Shown here piece by piece: positions 13,960-25,557 of a DNA stretch of 64,000 nucleotides. Below the pieces are notes generated by a model. It made no database searches. It saw nothing but the letters and a program-made list of their open reading frames with translations, and was not told the DNA's origin. The position numbers and the translations under genes are program-made. The stretch covers positions 62,256,501 through 62,320,500 of the forward strand of contig NC_091124.1 of the NCBI RefSeq assembly GCF_040183065.1. Reading direction: 5' to 3'. Within the stretch, counting starts at the first letter, position 1. Every line of letters starts with the position of its first letter. Origin of the DNA: Periplaneta americana. Taxonomy: Eukaryota > Arthropoda > Insecta > Blattodea > Blattidae.

Positions 13960-13960
<1 letters not shown>
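12871..13960. other. Unassigned sequence
   Basis: Contains an isolated box B-like string (GCCGGTTCTAGTACCGG) at about 13093 that may be a tRNA-derived fragment. The AT-rich part 13400-13900 resembles MITE interior sequence, but no terminal repeats were found. No gene. Confidence 0.4.

Positions 13961-14018
<58 letters not shown>
13961..14018. repeat. (TAA)n microsatellite
   Basis: Pure TAA/AAT array immediately 5' of a truncated LINE. Confidence 0.95.
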
Positions 14019-14580
14019 TCCAGCGAAATTAATAGAACTCGAGAGGAAATTAAACGCAGGATAAATATGGGAAATGCCTGTTATTATTCGGTTGAGAAGC
14101 TTTTGTCATCTAGTCTGCTGTCAAAAAATCTTAAAGTTAGAATTTATAAAACAGTTATATTACTTTGAGAGAGAAACAGAGATTAAAGGTGTTTAAGAAT
14201 AAGGTGCTTAGGAAAATTTTTGGACCTAAGAGGACTTAAGTTATAGGAGAATGGAGAAAGTTACACAACGCAGAACTGCATGCATTGTATTCTTCACCTG
14301 ACATAATTAGGAACATTAAGTCCAGACGTTTGAGATATGCAGGACATATAGCACGTATGGGTGAATCCAGAAATGCGTATAGAGTGTTAGTTGGGAGACC
14401 GGAGGGAAAAATACCTTTGGGGAGGCCGAGACGTAGATGGGAGGATAATATTAAAATGGATTTGAGGGAGGTGGGATATGATGATAGAGACTGGATTAAT
14501 CTTGCACAGGATAGGGACCGATGACGGGCTTATGTGAGGGCGGCAATGGACCTCCGGGTTCCTTAAAAGCCATTTGTAAG
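14019..14580 (+). pseudogene. Non-LTR retrotransposon 3' end (LINE family 1), C-terminal ORF2 fragment
   Basis: The translation contains NMGNACYYSVEKLLSSSLLS, then after a small deletion LRKIFGPKR, ELHALYSSPDIIRNIKSRRL, GHIARMGESRNAYRVLVGRP and RRRWEDNIKMDLREVGYDDR. These form the conserved C-terminal domain downstream of reverse transcriptase in insect LINEs. The segment equivalent to LPVVLYGCETWTLT, present in the copy at 56868-57358, is deleted near 14160, shifting the frame. A stop (TGA at 14521-14523) interrupts the last segment. The 3' end runs into a (TAA)n tail. The copy is 5' truncated and dead. Confidence 0.85.
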
Positions 14581-14600
14581 TAATAATAATAGTAGTAGTA

Positions 14601-14652
<52 letters not shown>
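14581..14652. repeat. (TAA)n/(TAG)n microsatellite, LINE tail
   Basis: Trinucleotide array at the 3' end of the LINE fragment, presumably grown from its tail. Confidence 0.9.
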
Positions 14653-14653
<1 letters not shown>

Positions 14654-14946
14654 TGTACTCTTTGTCAACCAGCCTATTGTTACTTAACTCAGTTTTATAC
14701 AAAAATCCAGCCATCAGTAGTCTTATAAGTAGTGTAGGCCATTAAAGAGAATAATAAAATTCCTAAATAATTTGTGTCTATTCTTCTGTAGCTAAATTCA
14801 TCAAAACTAGTACGCTGTATTTCTTTAAAATAATTTAAGAAAAATGTCCGTTTTTCGTTTTCATCGCAGAAAAGAAGATTTTTCGCGAAACATCTAATTC
14901 TCGCAAACATTCGCCACAAATATACCGTCATAAATGAGTCACTCTG

Positions 14947-15195
14947 CCACCGGCGTAGCTCAGTCGGCTAGGGCGCTTGCCTGCCGATCCAGAGTTGCGC
15001 TTGAGCGCGGGTTCAGTTCCCTCTTGGGCTGATTACCTGGTTCGGTTTTTTCCGCGGTTTTCTCCGGCCGTAAAGCGAATGTCAGGTCATCTATGGCGAA
15101 TCTTCTGTCTCATGTCGCCAAATACCACCTCGCTATCACCAATCCCATCGATGCTAAATAACATAGTTGATACAGCGTTGTTAAATAAAAAAAAA
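14947..15195 (+). repeat. tRNA-derived SINE, family A
   Basis: CCACCGGCGTAGCTCAGTCG is a good box A-containing head. The body contains GATTACCTGGTTCGGTTTTT and CTCGCTATCACCAATCCCAT, and the tail GCGTTGTTAAATAAAAAAAA ends in an A-run. Confidence 0.92.
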
Positions 15196-17389
15196 TAGTT
15201 ACATTTATGATAAAAGCTAGTCTACAGAATATAGGACTTACTCGGTAGCATTATACGCCAAATGTCATTAAGTGAGAGGATAAATCACTTTCATGACAGT
15301 TATGGACGTGTTTGGTGAGTTTTGTTTTCACGACTATGTAATAATTAGATAATTTATGAAATGAAGTGTACAGCAAGGCAACGCTTCAACTAAGATATCG
15401 AGGACACTTTCCGTAGTGTCAGCTTTCTGCACGTTCAACGTTTGTTGCTATTACCGAAAAACTGAGATAGAATCGAAGATCTGATGAGTAACTGCTATCC
15501 ACACTACGAACAAATTACATTGAAATTGAAATGCGATATGGAATGAAATTTGATGAAATTCCATTATCAATAAACTGTGCCGTACCACATAATATTTCTA
15601 TAAGATAGGCTATATAATTTATAGATTGATCAAAACTTCGCTATACCGTCACACGACATCTTTCCTGTCTACTGGTGCGATCGTAAAGGTTAGCTTTGTT
15701 ATGACCAGTTACACGCATTAGTGTGAGGGAAGTGAAGATCGCCGACCGTAAGCCTCGAATTCTGTGTATTGATTTCTGATTAATATATAAACTGCTGTAC
15801 GTGTTATATACAGTAACTTTTTAGGATGTGCGTGGAGGTTATATTCCTTGAAAAATGTGTTTCAGTGGACTATTTATAACTTATACATTTGATTGTGCAT
15901 ACTCGTAAATGCATAGGCCTATTGCTATGGAAAAAAATTACGTGTTGCAGTGTTTCTACAACATACTGTATATTAGTCTCGCTATTTTCCATTTTTAAGT
16001 TCAAATTTATTAAGAAAACGGCATTTTCCTTACGATAATGATTGATAGAATGAAAGTCTTGCGTGTGGTCATTTCAGCCTGATGCTTACATAAATTGATG
16101 GACTAGTCATTTCCGTCTCTGTGATGTATGGGTTCCGATAACGTCTTCTGACGTAAAATGAACGCTTTCACTATGACTTGTATAACCTCCAGCAACACAC
16201 ATTTAAATTGTATCGAAGAAAAGTTTCAAAATGTCCTTCATTGCTGCGTCAGTAAGAATAATTATTGTAAAGACTGACTTTAAATATTTGTGTTGTATCG
16301 GAGGTGGCCTTGGTCCTCTATGTCCTCACGTGGTCAAAAAGTATGTATATGATTCAATAGATCAGGGATACAAAACTGTGCTACAGTTGAAGCACACGTC
16401 ATAAGTCGAAACACGTAAGTCATCCCATCCTTGCAACCCTCGCGTCATTGTACGGTAGAGAGAGAAGAGAGAACAGTGTGTTTGCCGAACGTCACAGAAA
16501 CATCATTGAAGGCTCCGGCCTTGTGAATGGGGGAACGAACTCTTTCCCCATGCTTTCACTCCTTTCTTCCCCAGTTCTGCAACCCTGCAATAGACTAATT
16601 CCTCTCCCGACAGGTGGCGGCCCTGTAAGGCCCGCGTGGGTCGTATGAGCCTAAAAGAGAGGTTAATTTAAGATAAAGAAAGTAAAGACTGACTTCGTAT
16701 CTTTCTCCTATTAATTATTAGCGTCTGAGTTTGAATGCCCTAAAGTCAGAAAAAATAAATAAAACTACTATTACTACACGTAAAACAGATAAAATTTAAA
16801 ATATCTGTAATGTAGTTACATTTTAGGAACAAATTAGTATTGGGATCCCTGTAGCAATATTTGACTCAGACTCAAACTATTCAATTATTAATATAAAAAC
16901 GTTAAAACTAATTAATAGTCACTGTATTTCATTTTTATTAAGTTTTCATAAACATATTTCCACTTACACAGAAATGAAATTGTCCATGAATTTGGCCTTA
17001 CATATACACAAAAAGTATTACTATTAACCTCTTTATTTCATAAAATTATCAAAAATATATGCAGTTTGAGATTGCTTCTGAAACAATGTCATGAGTTGTA
17101 ATGAACAAATGGAAATGATTATTTGCTGTCAACCGACAGAAATGTATACCTTGAAAGCACCTTTCCATTCCCACTGATGATAAGGACACACTTAAAACAA
17201 ATAATGGCTTTAGTTTTAGTTCGTACTGGTCATTGTCACTGTGACTAAGAGAAAATTAGTATTGATAAGCATAAAAAATAGCTTTAGGAAAATGTGAAGA
17301 AAATGCTAAAAATGACCTCAAATTGACAGAAAAATATCGCAATAAACTCGAAAAAATCTAAATAGGCCTGATCAGTGTAATATGTAGCT
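15196..17389. other. Unassigned sequence
   Basis: 2.2 kb without recognisable coding, terminal repeats or RNA motifs. The G/C-richer patch at 16400-16660 has a 66-codon ORF without homology that I can recall. Confidence 0.45.
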
Positions 17390-17525
17390 AATCGGCGATG
17401 TATGCAATGGAGGGGGAAAGGAACTGGCCATCCTACCCCATTATCTCCTGGCCTAGTTGCCTCGTAAGTGGTGCCTTGTTGGTATCACTTCAGACCTGTC
17501 TTCAGACAGTTGACTAAACAACAAC
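17390..17525 (+). repeat. Dispersed repeat family F
   Basis: Block from ATCGGCGATGTATGCAATGG to CAGTTGACTAAACAACAAC. Its 3' end matches 4478-4515, where a hAT split another copy. I recall similar sequence as a common insect interspersed repeat, possibly a LINE 3' end; its class is uncertain. Confidence 0.55.
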
Positions 17526-18943
17526 CCTTACAAATGTATCTTGAAAGACTCAAGACTCAATTTGTCGTAAATGCAAATTCATAGCCCTACTAATTACGAC
17601 ATAATTATTGTAGTTTTTTTATTCGAATTTGCGTAAAAATCTGACACAAATGTTTGACTCCGTAAGAAAACTGAACTCCACGGCTCAGAAGAAGAATTTT
17701 GTGTTTTCAGCTTTATGCTGAGCCAATATAATGTCACTTTTCGTTCTGCAAAGGAATTTTTAAATGTTAAATTTGTTCGGATTTAATTTCTGCACATTTA
17801 AAGGAGAAAACTGAAGTTATATCAGTCATTCATTATCATAATAAACTGCTCTCGTAAACTGGCTGGGCGTATTGGGAATTAAATTAATGGTTATCCCAAA
17901 ATACGCTATTAAATGTTTCATATTCAACAATTTTTTTTTCGAAAAGTAATAAAAGGTAGCAAAGTTGTATTAAACCTTTTTTTGAAATATCTCGAAGAAT
18001 AACTCCTTTAAATTAATTACTTTACTTACAGTTCACCTTATATTGTGATAAATAGATATTCTAAAGCATTTCTTGAAGGTACGTACACATACATCAGAAT
18101 CATACATTTGAGACTGTTTTGTAAAATAATAGTTATAAATGGTTTAAAAAAAAATATGTTGTAGTTACGTTTTGAGACCTGAAAAATCCAAATATAGAAA
18201 AATAAGTACATTGAGTCATTTAAAAAAAATAAGGAAAAACTTCATTATAAATGAAAAAGATAATTTTTGAAAACATGTTGAAAATATTCCCTTGTCCATC
18301 CTATATAATTTTTGTGTATATTTCTTCATAAACTTAAAAATAGACAAGCTACAAGCAGTGTTTCATTCTTTTTACTCATCTTGTATAGTCTGTTTTAACC
18401 TCTATTCCATGTCATGCAAAGGTATTGATGTAGCTTCTCCTGTTTAAAAATAGATGCAGCTTATATTAACTTCACCTTCACTTTCAGTACTGTTACTGCA
18501 TAGTATATTTAATTCGGTTGATGTAATTCTTGTCTACAAAATACTAGTAACCCTTCCTTAAATATGGGCCTATCATTTTCCTTACATTGCACTGATAGCA
18601 GAAGCGTAATTTAGGTGGGAGCAAGGAGAGCAATCACCCCTTCCTGAGTTTATGATTTAAAAAATAATTGAGTAGTACTACTAGAGAAAAAATGTGAGAA
18701 CTGTACTTCAGTTTTAAAATATTCTACTTTTAGCCTATATTATAAACGCTGAAGTATTAAACGAGGGTAGTTAATGACTGCTCAAATGAAATCAAGGTTA
18801 CCCTTTCCTACATTATTGGTTGTTAGCTGTTGAAAATAAAAGCTTTTTTTTTATTGTTAATTGAAATTAAAACTTCTTTAATAATAAAATTGTGTGTATT
18901 CATTTGTTTGCACCTACGTAATGTTAACAGTAAGTGACTATAA
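17526..18943. other. Unassigned sequence
   Basis: AT-rich, no recognisable feature. Confidence 0.45.
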
Positions 18944-19127
18944 AGGCTGGTTCACAATAGATCGGGAACGGAAACGACAACGAGAACGGAAATAATGTTA
19001 AAATAAATGTATTTAAATATTATCATTCACAATAGTTAATTGTGAACGCTGACATTTAAATATATTTATTTTAACAATATTTCCGTTCTCGTTCTCGTTT
19101 CGTTCCAGGTTTATTGTGAACCAGCCT
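18944..19127. repeat. MITE family G, copy 1
   Basis: Inverted-repeat element whose ends read AGGCTGGTTCACAATAGATC and the complement GTTTATTGTGAACCAGCCT. The arms continue through GAACGAGAACGG-type sequence. TAA/TTA flanks suggest a 3-bp target. The ends and 3-bp TWA target point to PIF/Harbinger (inference). Other copies are at 21124-21314 and 21549-22161. Confidence 0.85.
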
Positions 19128-20416
19128 TTAATTACGTACCGATATCGTATAGGCTCCTAAGTAGGGCAAGAAGTTAAAAATAGACCTATGTGATGTGCAA
19201 ACTGGGAATGTACTATAAAGTTATTTGTGACTTAATATAAAGAAAAATACTTAAGGAATGAGAAAAAATAATGAATTTAAAATTATCTCTATTGTATCTT
19301 ATATCGTAGTTTAAATTTTTAAGTAAAGTTTATCCCAGTTTACTGTATGAAAAATAGTTCATATTCAAAGGAAATAGGAAAGGAGTACGTCACACGATAT
19401 ACCTTTAGGTCTTTCCTAAAAAAAAAAACTCCCCCCTCCAAGTAAAAACTGTGATGACACCCTTGACTGGTAGGAAGGTATACGATTTACTAATACGTTT
19501 ATGAAAACAGTGAAATGGAATTGCCGGTTGTTATTAATAAGAATGGAGTAGACTAAATAAATGAAAATATGTAAGTGTGCCTTACCAGTAGCTTTTTTGG
19601 ACACAATTTTTCTGATTTGTGTTAGTTGCAAGGAAATGTGCTTCTAACGTTTTACTCTTTATTTTTGCGCAATAGGCCGCAGAGTTAGAAAAAGAAGTCC
19701 TTGTTATCGTACCCAGCTGTTTGTTGTTTTCTCGTCATCGCTTTCTGTGAGGGAACAAACACGTAAGTAGCTCCGAAACGTTTGACGTCATTACGTTTGT
19801 GGTAGGCCTACAGTGCAAATAAAAGACCGGACAGATTGTTCTTCGCGAATACCTTATACCAGTGGTACTTAATTTTGGTGGACCCTCCGAAATGTTTTTA
19901 GGCCTGTAATTTTATTAGTCTGGTAATCATGTTCTGCTAGTTAAGCATTTGTATAATATAGTGAATTAAACATTCACGTTTCAGTTTTAGCTTTTGAATA
20001 TAATTTGAAAATATATCAGTACAAAGTTATTTTGCGTTATCATGCCTTGCTGTGAAAAATGAAACCAGTTTCTTAGACATAACACAATGTATGGTTGTTG
20101 TCTTTGCTGTGAAAGAATTAAACGATCTTTTTAAACTTAACATAAGGATATCAATTGATGTTGCTTTGCGAAGTCTGGGAATATTGTAAATAGGTTTACT
20201 CCAATTTAGGCCTAAATCTCTTGATTATCCTTCGCAACTGTTGTATTCAGAATTTAAAGTATTTGTTAGCCATGAAATTTATAATAATGTCTTACTGAAT
20301 TTTGTACATAAAAACCTAACTATATTTTATTTGTATTCATATAAATATAAAACCAAAAGATCAAACAACATATGCTTGACAGAACCTAAATGTACCACAA
20401 CTGTAGCTTATAATCA
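19128..20416. other. Unassigned sequence
   Basis: No recognisable gene or repeat end; it contains two of the TAGGCCTA octamers (19803, 20207). Confidence 0.45.
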
Positions 20417-20848
20417 CATTTCTGGATTCGTCTATACGTGCTACATGTCCTGCCCATCTCAAAGGTCGGGATTAATGTTCCTAATTATGTCAGGTGAAGA
20501 ATACTGTATAATGCGTGCAGTTCTGCGTTGTGTTACTTTCTTCATTCTCCTGTAACTTCATCCCTCTTAGCGCCAAATATTTTTCTAAGCACCTTATTCT
20601 CAAACATCTTTACCTTCTGTTCCTCAAAGTAAGAGTCCAAGTTTCACAGCCATACAGAACAACCGGTAATATAACTGTTTTGTATTCGCTTCCACCCTCT
20701 TGTATTAATTCTGCTGGAATTTGATCCATACCTGGAGACTTGTACTTTTTCAGCTTTTTTTTATCGCAATTTCGACTTCTGAAAGTGTGGGTTCGGGTAT
20801 AAATGGTTCAACAGTTTGTATTTCGTCCCGATCATTTCTATTTGACCT
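20417..20848 (-). pseudogene. LINE family 1 fragment with internal deletion
   Basis: Minus-strand translation starts with EPTLSEVEIAIKK and then YKSPGMDQIPAELIQEGGS, a segment from the N-terminal side of reverse transcriptase. It jumps directly to YKTVILPVVLYGCETWTLT and then to C-terminal sequence equivalent to 14019-14580. Most of the reverse transcriptase, including the YxDD region, is therefore missing at a junction near 20685. Frame changes and stops follow downstream. The closest relative in the window is the copy at 56868-57358. Confidence 0.8.
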
Positions 20849-21123
20849 ATGTACATTTAGTAGTTGCCCAAAATGTTACTATTACTATTAATTATAACAG
20901 TAAACTAATAAGGTTTGTTTTTAAGAAGTTATACCTTATATTAGTCATTCAGATAAATAATTACTTCCTTTTATTTTGTCATTTCAATTTGTTTACTATG
21001 TTTATTCTGCCATTTTATTAATTTCATATTTTCGCATTTAATTAAATTTAGTCACATGATTTTAGATCTTAATGAATCTATTACATTTATTAATATCTCG
21101 TTCCTGAAACATATTACCCTTAA

Positions 21124-21314
21124 AGGCTGGTTCACAATAAACCGGAAACGGAAACGACAACGAGAACGGAAATATTGTTAAAATAAATGTATTTAAACGT
21201 GAGCATTCACAATTAACTATTGTGAATTCTCACATTTAAATACATTTATTTTAACAATATTTCCGTTCTCGTTCTCGTTGTCGTTTCCGTTTCCGGTTTA
21301 TTGTGAACCAGCCC
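21124..21314. repeat. MITE family G, copy 2
   Basis: A 191-bp near-perfect foldback with ends AGGCTGGTTCACAATAAACC and GGTTTATTGTGAACCAGCCC, flanked by TAA on both sides (21121-21123 and 21315-21317). The arms are highly complementary, with only a short centre near 21215, which suggests a recent copy. Confidence 0.92.
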
Positions 21315-21548
21315 TAAGAGCATTCCTTTCCGAAAAATAAAATATGATGAACGAGCTATTCAGCCGATGAGAAAAGACAAACACGACAGAAGGTTCTAAT
21401 TGGCAAATCCGCTCTTGCTGAGGCAACTTTGGTTGCTAAAGCATCTGCATTTTGAGACGATTTGTATGTATAGCTCTAACTGCCTCTCTCCATTTACTTC
21501 CTCTGCGACCCCTAACGCGCCCACTCCTGTGGTACGGTGAATACAATT

Positions 21549-22161
21549 AAGTCTGGTCCACAATAAACCGGGAACGAGAACGGGAAGAGAAGAACATGAA
21601 CGTGAAGATTTTTTATTCACAATAAACCGAGAACGGAAACGGCTACACATATCGATTGGTATGTCAATAACGATTTGTAAAGTTGATATTACGCATTCTG
21701 ATGTTATCTGCGTATACTTGACCAATGGCATTCTCTTATGAGTACAAGCCAACCAACATAAACGCAGGTGAACCAAGTTCGAAATTTAAGACACGGAATA
21801 TTTAAGAATTCAATTCACGTGGTAGTCTGGTGACATGTACACATAGCATAATTATATGGAAAGTAATTCTACTGAATTTCTGCGTTACTTACAAGCAATG
21901 AATGGACAAGATATGTCACGGCTTCTTTGCTACAAAATATATGACGACCAAATAGCTTTTTGATGGAAACAGGATAAATCTAATAGACTGTTATCTGGAA
22001 CGAGAACGGCAAAGTTAAAACTTGGCCAACTCTCCATTCCTGAGCTCCAGCAAGCTTCTCGTTAATTGTGAATGTTCACATTTAAATACATTTATTTTAA
22101 AAACATTTTCGTTCTCGTTCTCGTTGTAGTTTCCGTTCCCGGTTTATTGTCAACCAGCCTT
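21549..22161 (+). mobile_element. MITE family G, longer copy with internal sequence
   Basis: The ends AAGTCTGGTCCACAATAAAC and CCGGTTTATTGTCAACCAGCC belong to the same family as the two short copies, but about 400 bp of unrelated interior remains. The interior holds a 35-codon plus-strand ORF (21856-21963) starting MESNSTEFLRYLQAMNG. It could be the start of the parent element's gene; its product is unrecognised. An extra end-like string (TTCACAATAAACCGAGAACG) at about 21617 suggests an internal rearrangement. Confidence 0.75.
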
Positions 22162-22779
22162 TAAAGTTGGACTCTGAAGATTAGAATTATCAGATATATA
22201 AGCTAAAAGAAGTTCCTCAGACGAACTCATTCCTGTGTCTAAAAAAATTTGAAATAAAAATATTCTAGCAATCTGATAAAAATCAGAGAAAGTGATACCT
22301 TTAAGCTTTGTTAAAATACAGTTTGAAAAACATACTTTAGTTTCGCAAATCTCTTTCAAATCACTCGCGGACCCGCGGTTGGTAACCGCTTCGTATTGTT
22401 GACGTGTAATTTTGTTCAAATGCCAATGTCAAAATCCGAGTAGCTCGCGCTGAAATGCTCGGTGGACGTACACAGAAACCACCGCCACGGTCGAGAGACG
22501 TACAGTGTAATTGGTTACAGTCCCTAGAATTTAGTTTGATAATTATGAGGCAGTCGTGTTGCTAGTACGGCCACATAATTATTTGAGTAATTTCTAGCCT
22601 GGTAACAAGGATATTTCAAGGTCGTTACAATTCGTACGCGCTGCTCACTTCTCCGTGCAGTCAGATGTTAGTCGCGCATGCGCCCATTCTGGCACGTGTA
22701 GCCACGGTTGACATTACCAGAGCGATAGCAGCAGTTTACCGGCGCACTGCGCAACACAATGCAATTGATACGAGCCCCA
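22162..22779. other. Unassigned sequence
   Basis: No recognisable gene. Slightly G/C-richer from 22440 to 22760. Confidence 0.4.
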
Positions 22780-22910
22780 CTCGTTTTTAACATCGATCTT
22801 AAGTCTGATACACAGTGGCGGAACGTGGCTTTGAAAACCTCTGCAGTGGCTGCATTGTTTGGACTATCCCGTTGGTCCGGCTCGACTCCCTGTCACATCT
22901 GAGATTTTTC
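22780..22910 (+). repeat. SINE family E fragment (probable)
   Basis: GGTCCGGCTCGACTCCCTG is box B-like and is followed by CTGAGATTTTTCATTGA, matching CTGGGATTTTTCATTGA of the family E copy at 53446-53692. The match ends where the inverted-repeat element at 22911 begins. Confidence 0.5.
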
Positions 22911-23526
22911 ATTGACTATTACACTTTTACTACGTCATTCTGCTTTTGACCAATAAAACGGTACGAAAGGACGTGTTTCAACCAATCATGGTTGTTTATC
23001 GCTACACTTCCCTAGCATTTCTTTGTTTTTATGACTTCCCTAGCATTTGTTTCTTTGTTTGCCAACATTTCAAAATGAAAATTCTTTACGGCACTATAAA
23101 AGATGCTTTGCGATCATAATTTGTTTCCCGCATAGATAGTCAACTAAAAATGGCGGTTTCGTTCAAACGTTTTGGTGAAGCTAACATTAGTGAAATAGAA
23201 TTTAGTATAATACCTATTTTATTGTATTAGAATACTTTATTTCTTCGAATCTTTATATTCTTTCTTCTGTTTTTATCACCTCCCTGCCATTTGTTTCTTT
23301 GTTTGCCAACATTTCTAACTGCAAATTCTTTACGGTACTATAAAACATGTTTTACGATCGTCATTTGTTTACCGCATAAGTAGTCAACTGAAAATGGCGG
23401 CTCTTTTCAAACTTTTTGGTGAAGCTAATATTAGTGAAATACAATTTCAGTCAGTCAATGTTTTATTGTATTAGAGTACTTTATTTCTTCTAATCTTTAT
23501 ATACTTTCTTCTAATCGTGTAATAGT
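22911..23526. mobile_element. Inverted-repeat element with two tandem modules
   Basis: ATTGACTATTACAC at 22911-22924 is answered by its exact complement GTGTAATAGTCAAT at about 23514-23527. Between them lie two tandem copies of a 244-bp module. The short inverted repeats could be element ends; the superfamily is unknown and no protein is recognisable. Confidence 0.5.
23032..23519 (+). repeat. 244-bp tandem duplication with TATA-like motifs
   Basis: Units 23032-23275 and 23276-23519 align along their length. Shared landmarks are TTTGTTTCTTTGTTTGCC, TTCTTTACGGNACTATAAAA, GTCAACTRAAAATGGCGGYT and TTTGGTGAAGCTAAYATTAG. Each unit carries a TATA-like ACTATAAAA about 60 bp before an ATGGCGG. The units differ by roughly 15 percent, so the duplication is not recent. 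Confidence 0.8.
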
Positions 23527-25382
23527 CAATTAAATCCAACTTGTGTTTTGATTTTCTTTAGATAAATCAAAACCTCTAGTGAGATTATTGTCGAAAAATC
23601 TATAGTGACTCTTGTGACAAACAAGATGGCAGTTAAGGTCTTTCTTGAGTTTCTTCACATTAGACGTTAATATAATTCCATGCTTCGAATAATCGGATAA
23701 AATAGAAGGAAAAATATTCCAACTAGATATAATAAAAGTATTACATAAATGGTTTTTCTTTATTTTTTTCTGGAATTTGGACGCTCCGTTGTAGTTTTCT
23801 TTGCTGCCGTAGATATTGCCCTCGGTCCACCATGGGAGGCGAACTGTAGTTGGTTACTCAGGAGAAGACGAGCGGAAGGAAAGTGACCTTCTTGACCGTA
23901 GCTGCTGATTATTATAAACATCACGCAGATGAGCATCCCACTAGCCAGGTTGTTACTCATGCCGAAAACATTAGGTACAATAGGCGCATGGAAATTTAAA
24001 AAATAAGTACTAATTATTTTAATAAAGTAACAATAAATGCTTAATATAGAACGAATTGTAATTAATAGCTAAACTTATCACTTCCTACGCAGAAGAGCAG
24101 TCACCAGCAACTGATGAAGGCTGCACACTTTGTCTGCCACCAGTGTTGCCAAGACAAATTGTATCCCCGTAAGTCTAGCGCCTGGAAATCCGTCAGAATC
24201 CGTCAAAATAAAAAAAAAAGATTCACTCAATATATCTATATACAAATAAAAAGCAAATTTTAACACAACTTAGGCCTACTTACCAATCTTGATTAAAATA
24301 GTAATTCGTCAACCTCTGACTTGATTACGAGAAAAATCTGAAACCGGGGGGGTTCTTTAAGATGGTACAGCACAGGCAGTGCTGTTCAAATAAAAAGTAA
24401 AATCCCAAAAATTAAACAATTAAAATGACAGCAGCTAGAAAAGTCAAAAGGCGACGTAAATCGAAAATTCCTCCAGAAAATCCGTCACCTGTCAAAGCCA
24501 TTCTTTTCCCGCCCGCTACGTTGAAATTCCGTCAGTTTTGACGGAATTTCCGTCCAATTGGCAACACTGATTGCCACTGCGTCTAATATTGTAAACAACT
24601 CATATCACTAAAGTTCTTCCCTCTGCCGCCGCCTCACCTCCGGTTCTTCATCTCGTAACAAACAATACATAGCACCACATGATGATAATCGAGGAGTGGT
24701 GAAATGCAGGTAGGGGAAGAGTGGTATTCCGCTCAAACCTACTATCCAGCACCATCTTGGCCACCGTAAATTCGCCGGGATTCGAATCCAGGTTACCAGC
24801 GTGGAAAACTTTTCGGCTATTGTCGTGCCAGTCATTTCGTAATTCGTAGTTGTCAGAAACCGTTTCCATGTCATCAATCCTGCCACATCTAAATAATTCT
24901 AATCTAAATAACGGACAGCTTGCTTAAAGTTAATTAGTAGTTGGTAGGATCTTATTCTTATGTATGTCAGTAAATCAGATCCAGAGTGATAATAGTAGTG
25001 TAAAGTTGCACAAGAAAATTTCCATTTCCCTCGCTTTCTCTGTTAATAGTAGCTAATGCTATCAGCTCCGTGGGATTATTAGCTCTAGGGCCTACTTTTG
25101 GACAGCCTGTCTTTGGAGTGAACTCGTTGCCAATAATTCTTCCGTAGTCCTTTATTATCAGGTGTATAATTACTGTAACAGATAGTGTTACAGATAATGT
25201 AATCGTCATCTTCCTAGCCAGAGATTAACCTGGAAATCTGTGCCAGCGGCGAGCACAATAACCTCCATTATTACTAGAGTCCTGCTTTTGGTTACCTAAA
25301 GCCTCCGAGCAGTGCGCAACAGTGTAGGTATGTACGTAGTATAGCGCAGCGTACACATTTCAGGTCTGATGGTCAGCGAACC
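23527..25382. other. Unassigned sequence, with one probable SINE fragment
   Basis: No gene recognised. At 24744-24850 the complement contains GGATTCGAATCCCGGCG, a clear box B, preceded by GCACGACAATAGCCGAAAAG; this is probably a tRNA-derived SINE on the minus strand. The overlapping ORFs there are incidental. Confidence 0.45.
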
Positions 25383-25500
25383 ATGTCAAAGCAAAACAAA
25401 GCTAAACGGCTGGAAATGAGTGCTCCAATAGAAGAATTTGGTAGCGAGCATTTCATTAGGGAAGAAGAAAACTTATTTTATCAAAAAGAAGGAGAAATTT
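25383..25500 (+). pseudogene. hAT-type N-terminal fragment (CGBP1-like zinc-finger region)
   Basis: The translation MSKQNKAKRLEMSAPIEEFG followed by SEHFIREEENLFYQ resembles the start of CGG-repeat-binding-protein-like hAT proteins, where a Cys-x2-Cys finger should follow. Here the finger Cys residues are lost (Tyr-Gln-Lys instead). The frame continues into unrelated sequence, and the hAT at 25558 is inserted 60 bp downstream. I infer that it belongs to an older element disrupted by that insertion. Confidence 0.45.
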
Positions 25501-25557
25501 TTCTTTTGAAACATTTAAAATGTTTACAGTTACTCGTGATGCATAGAAACTCTAAAG

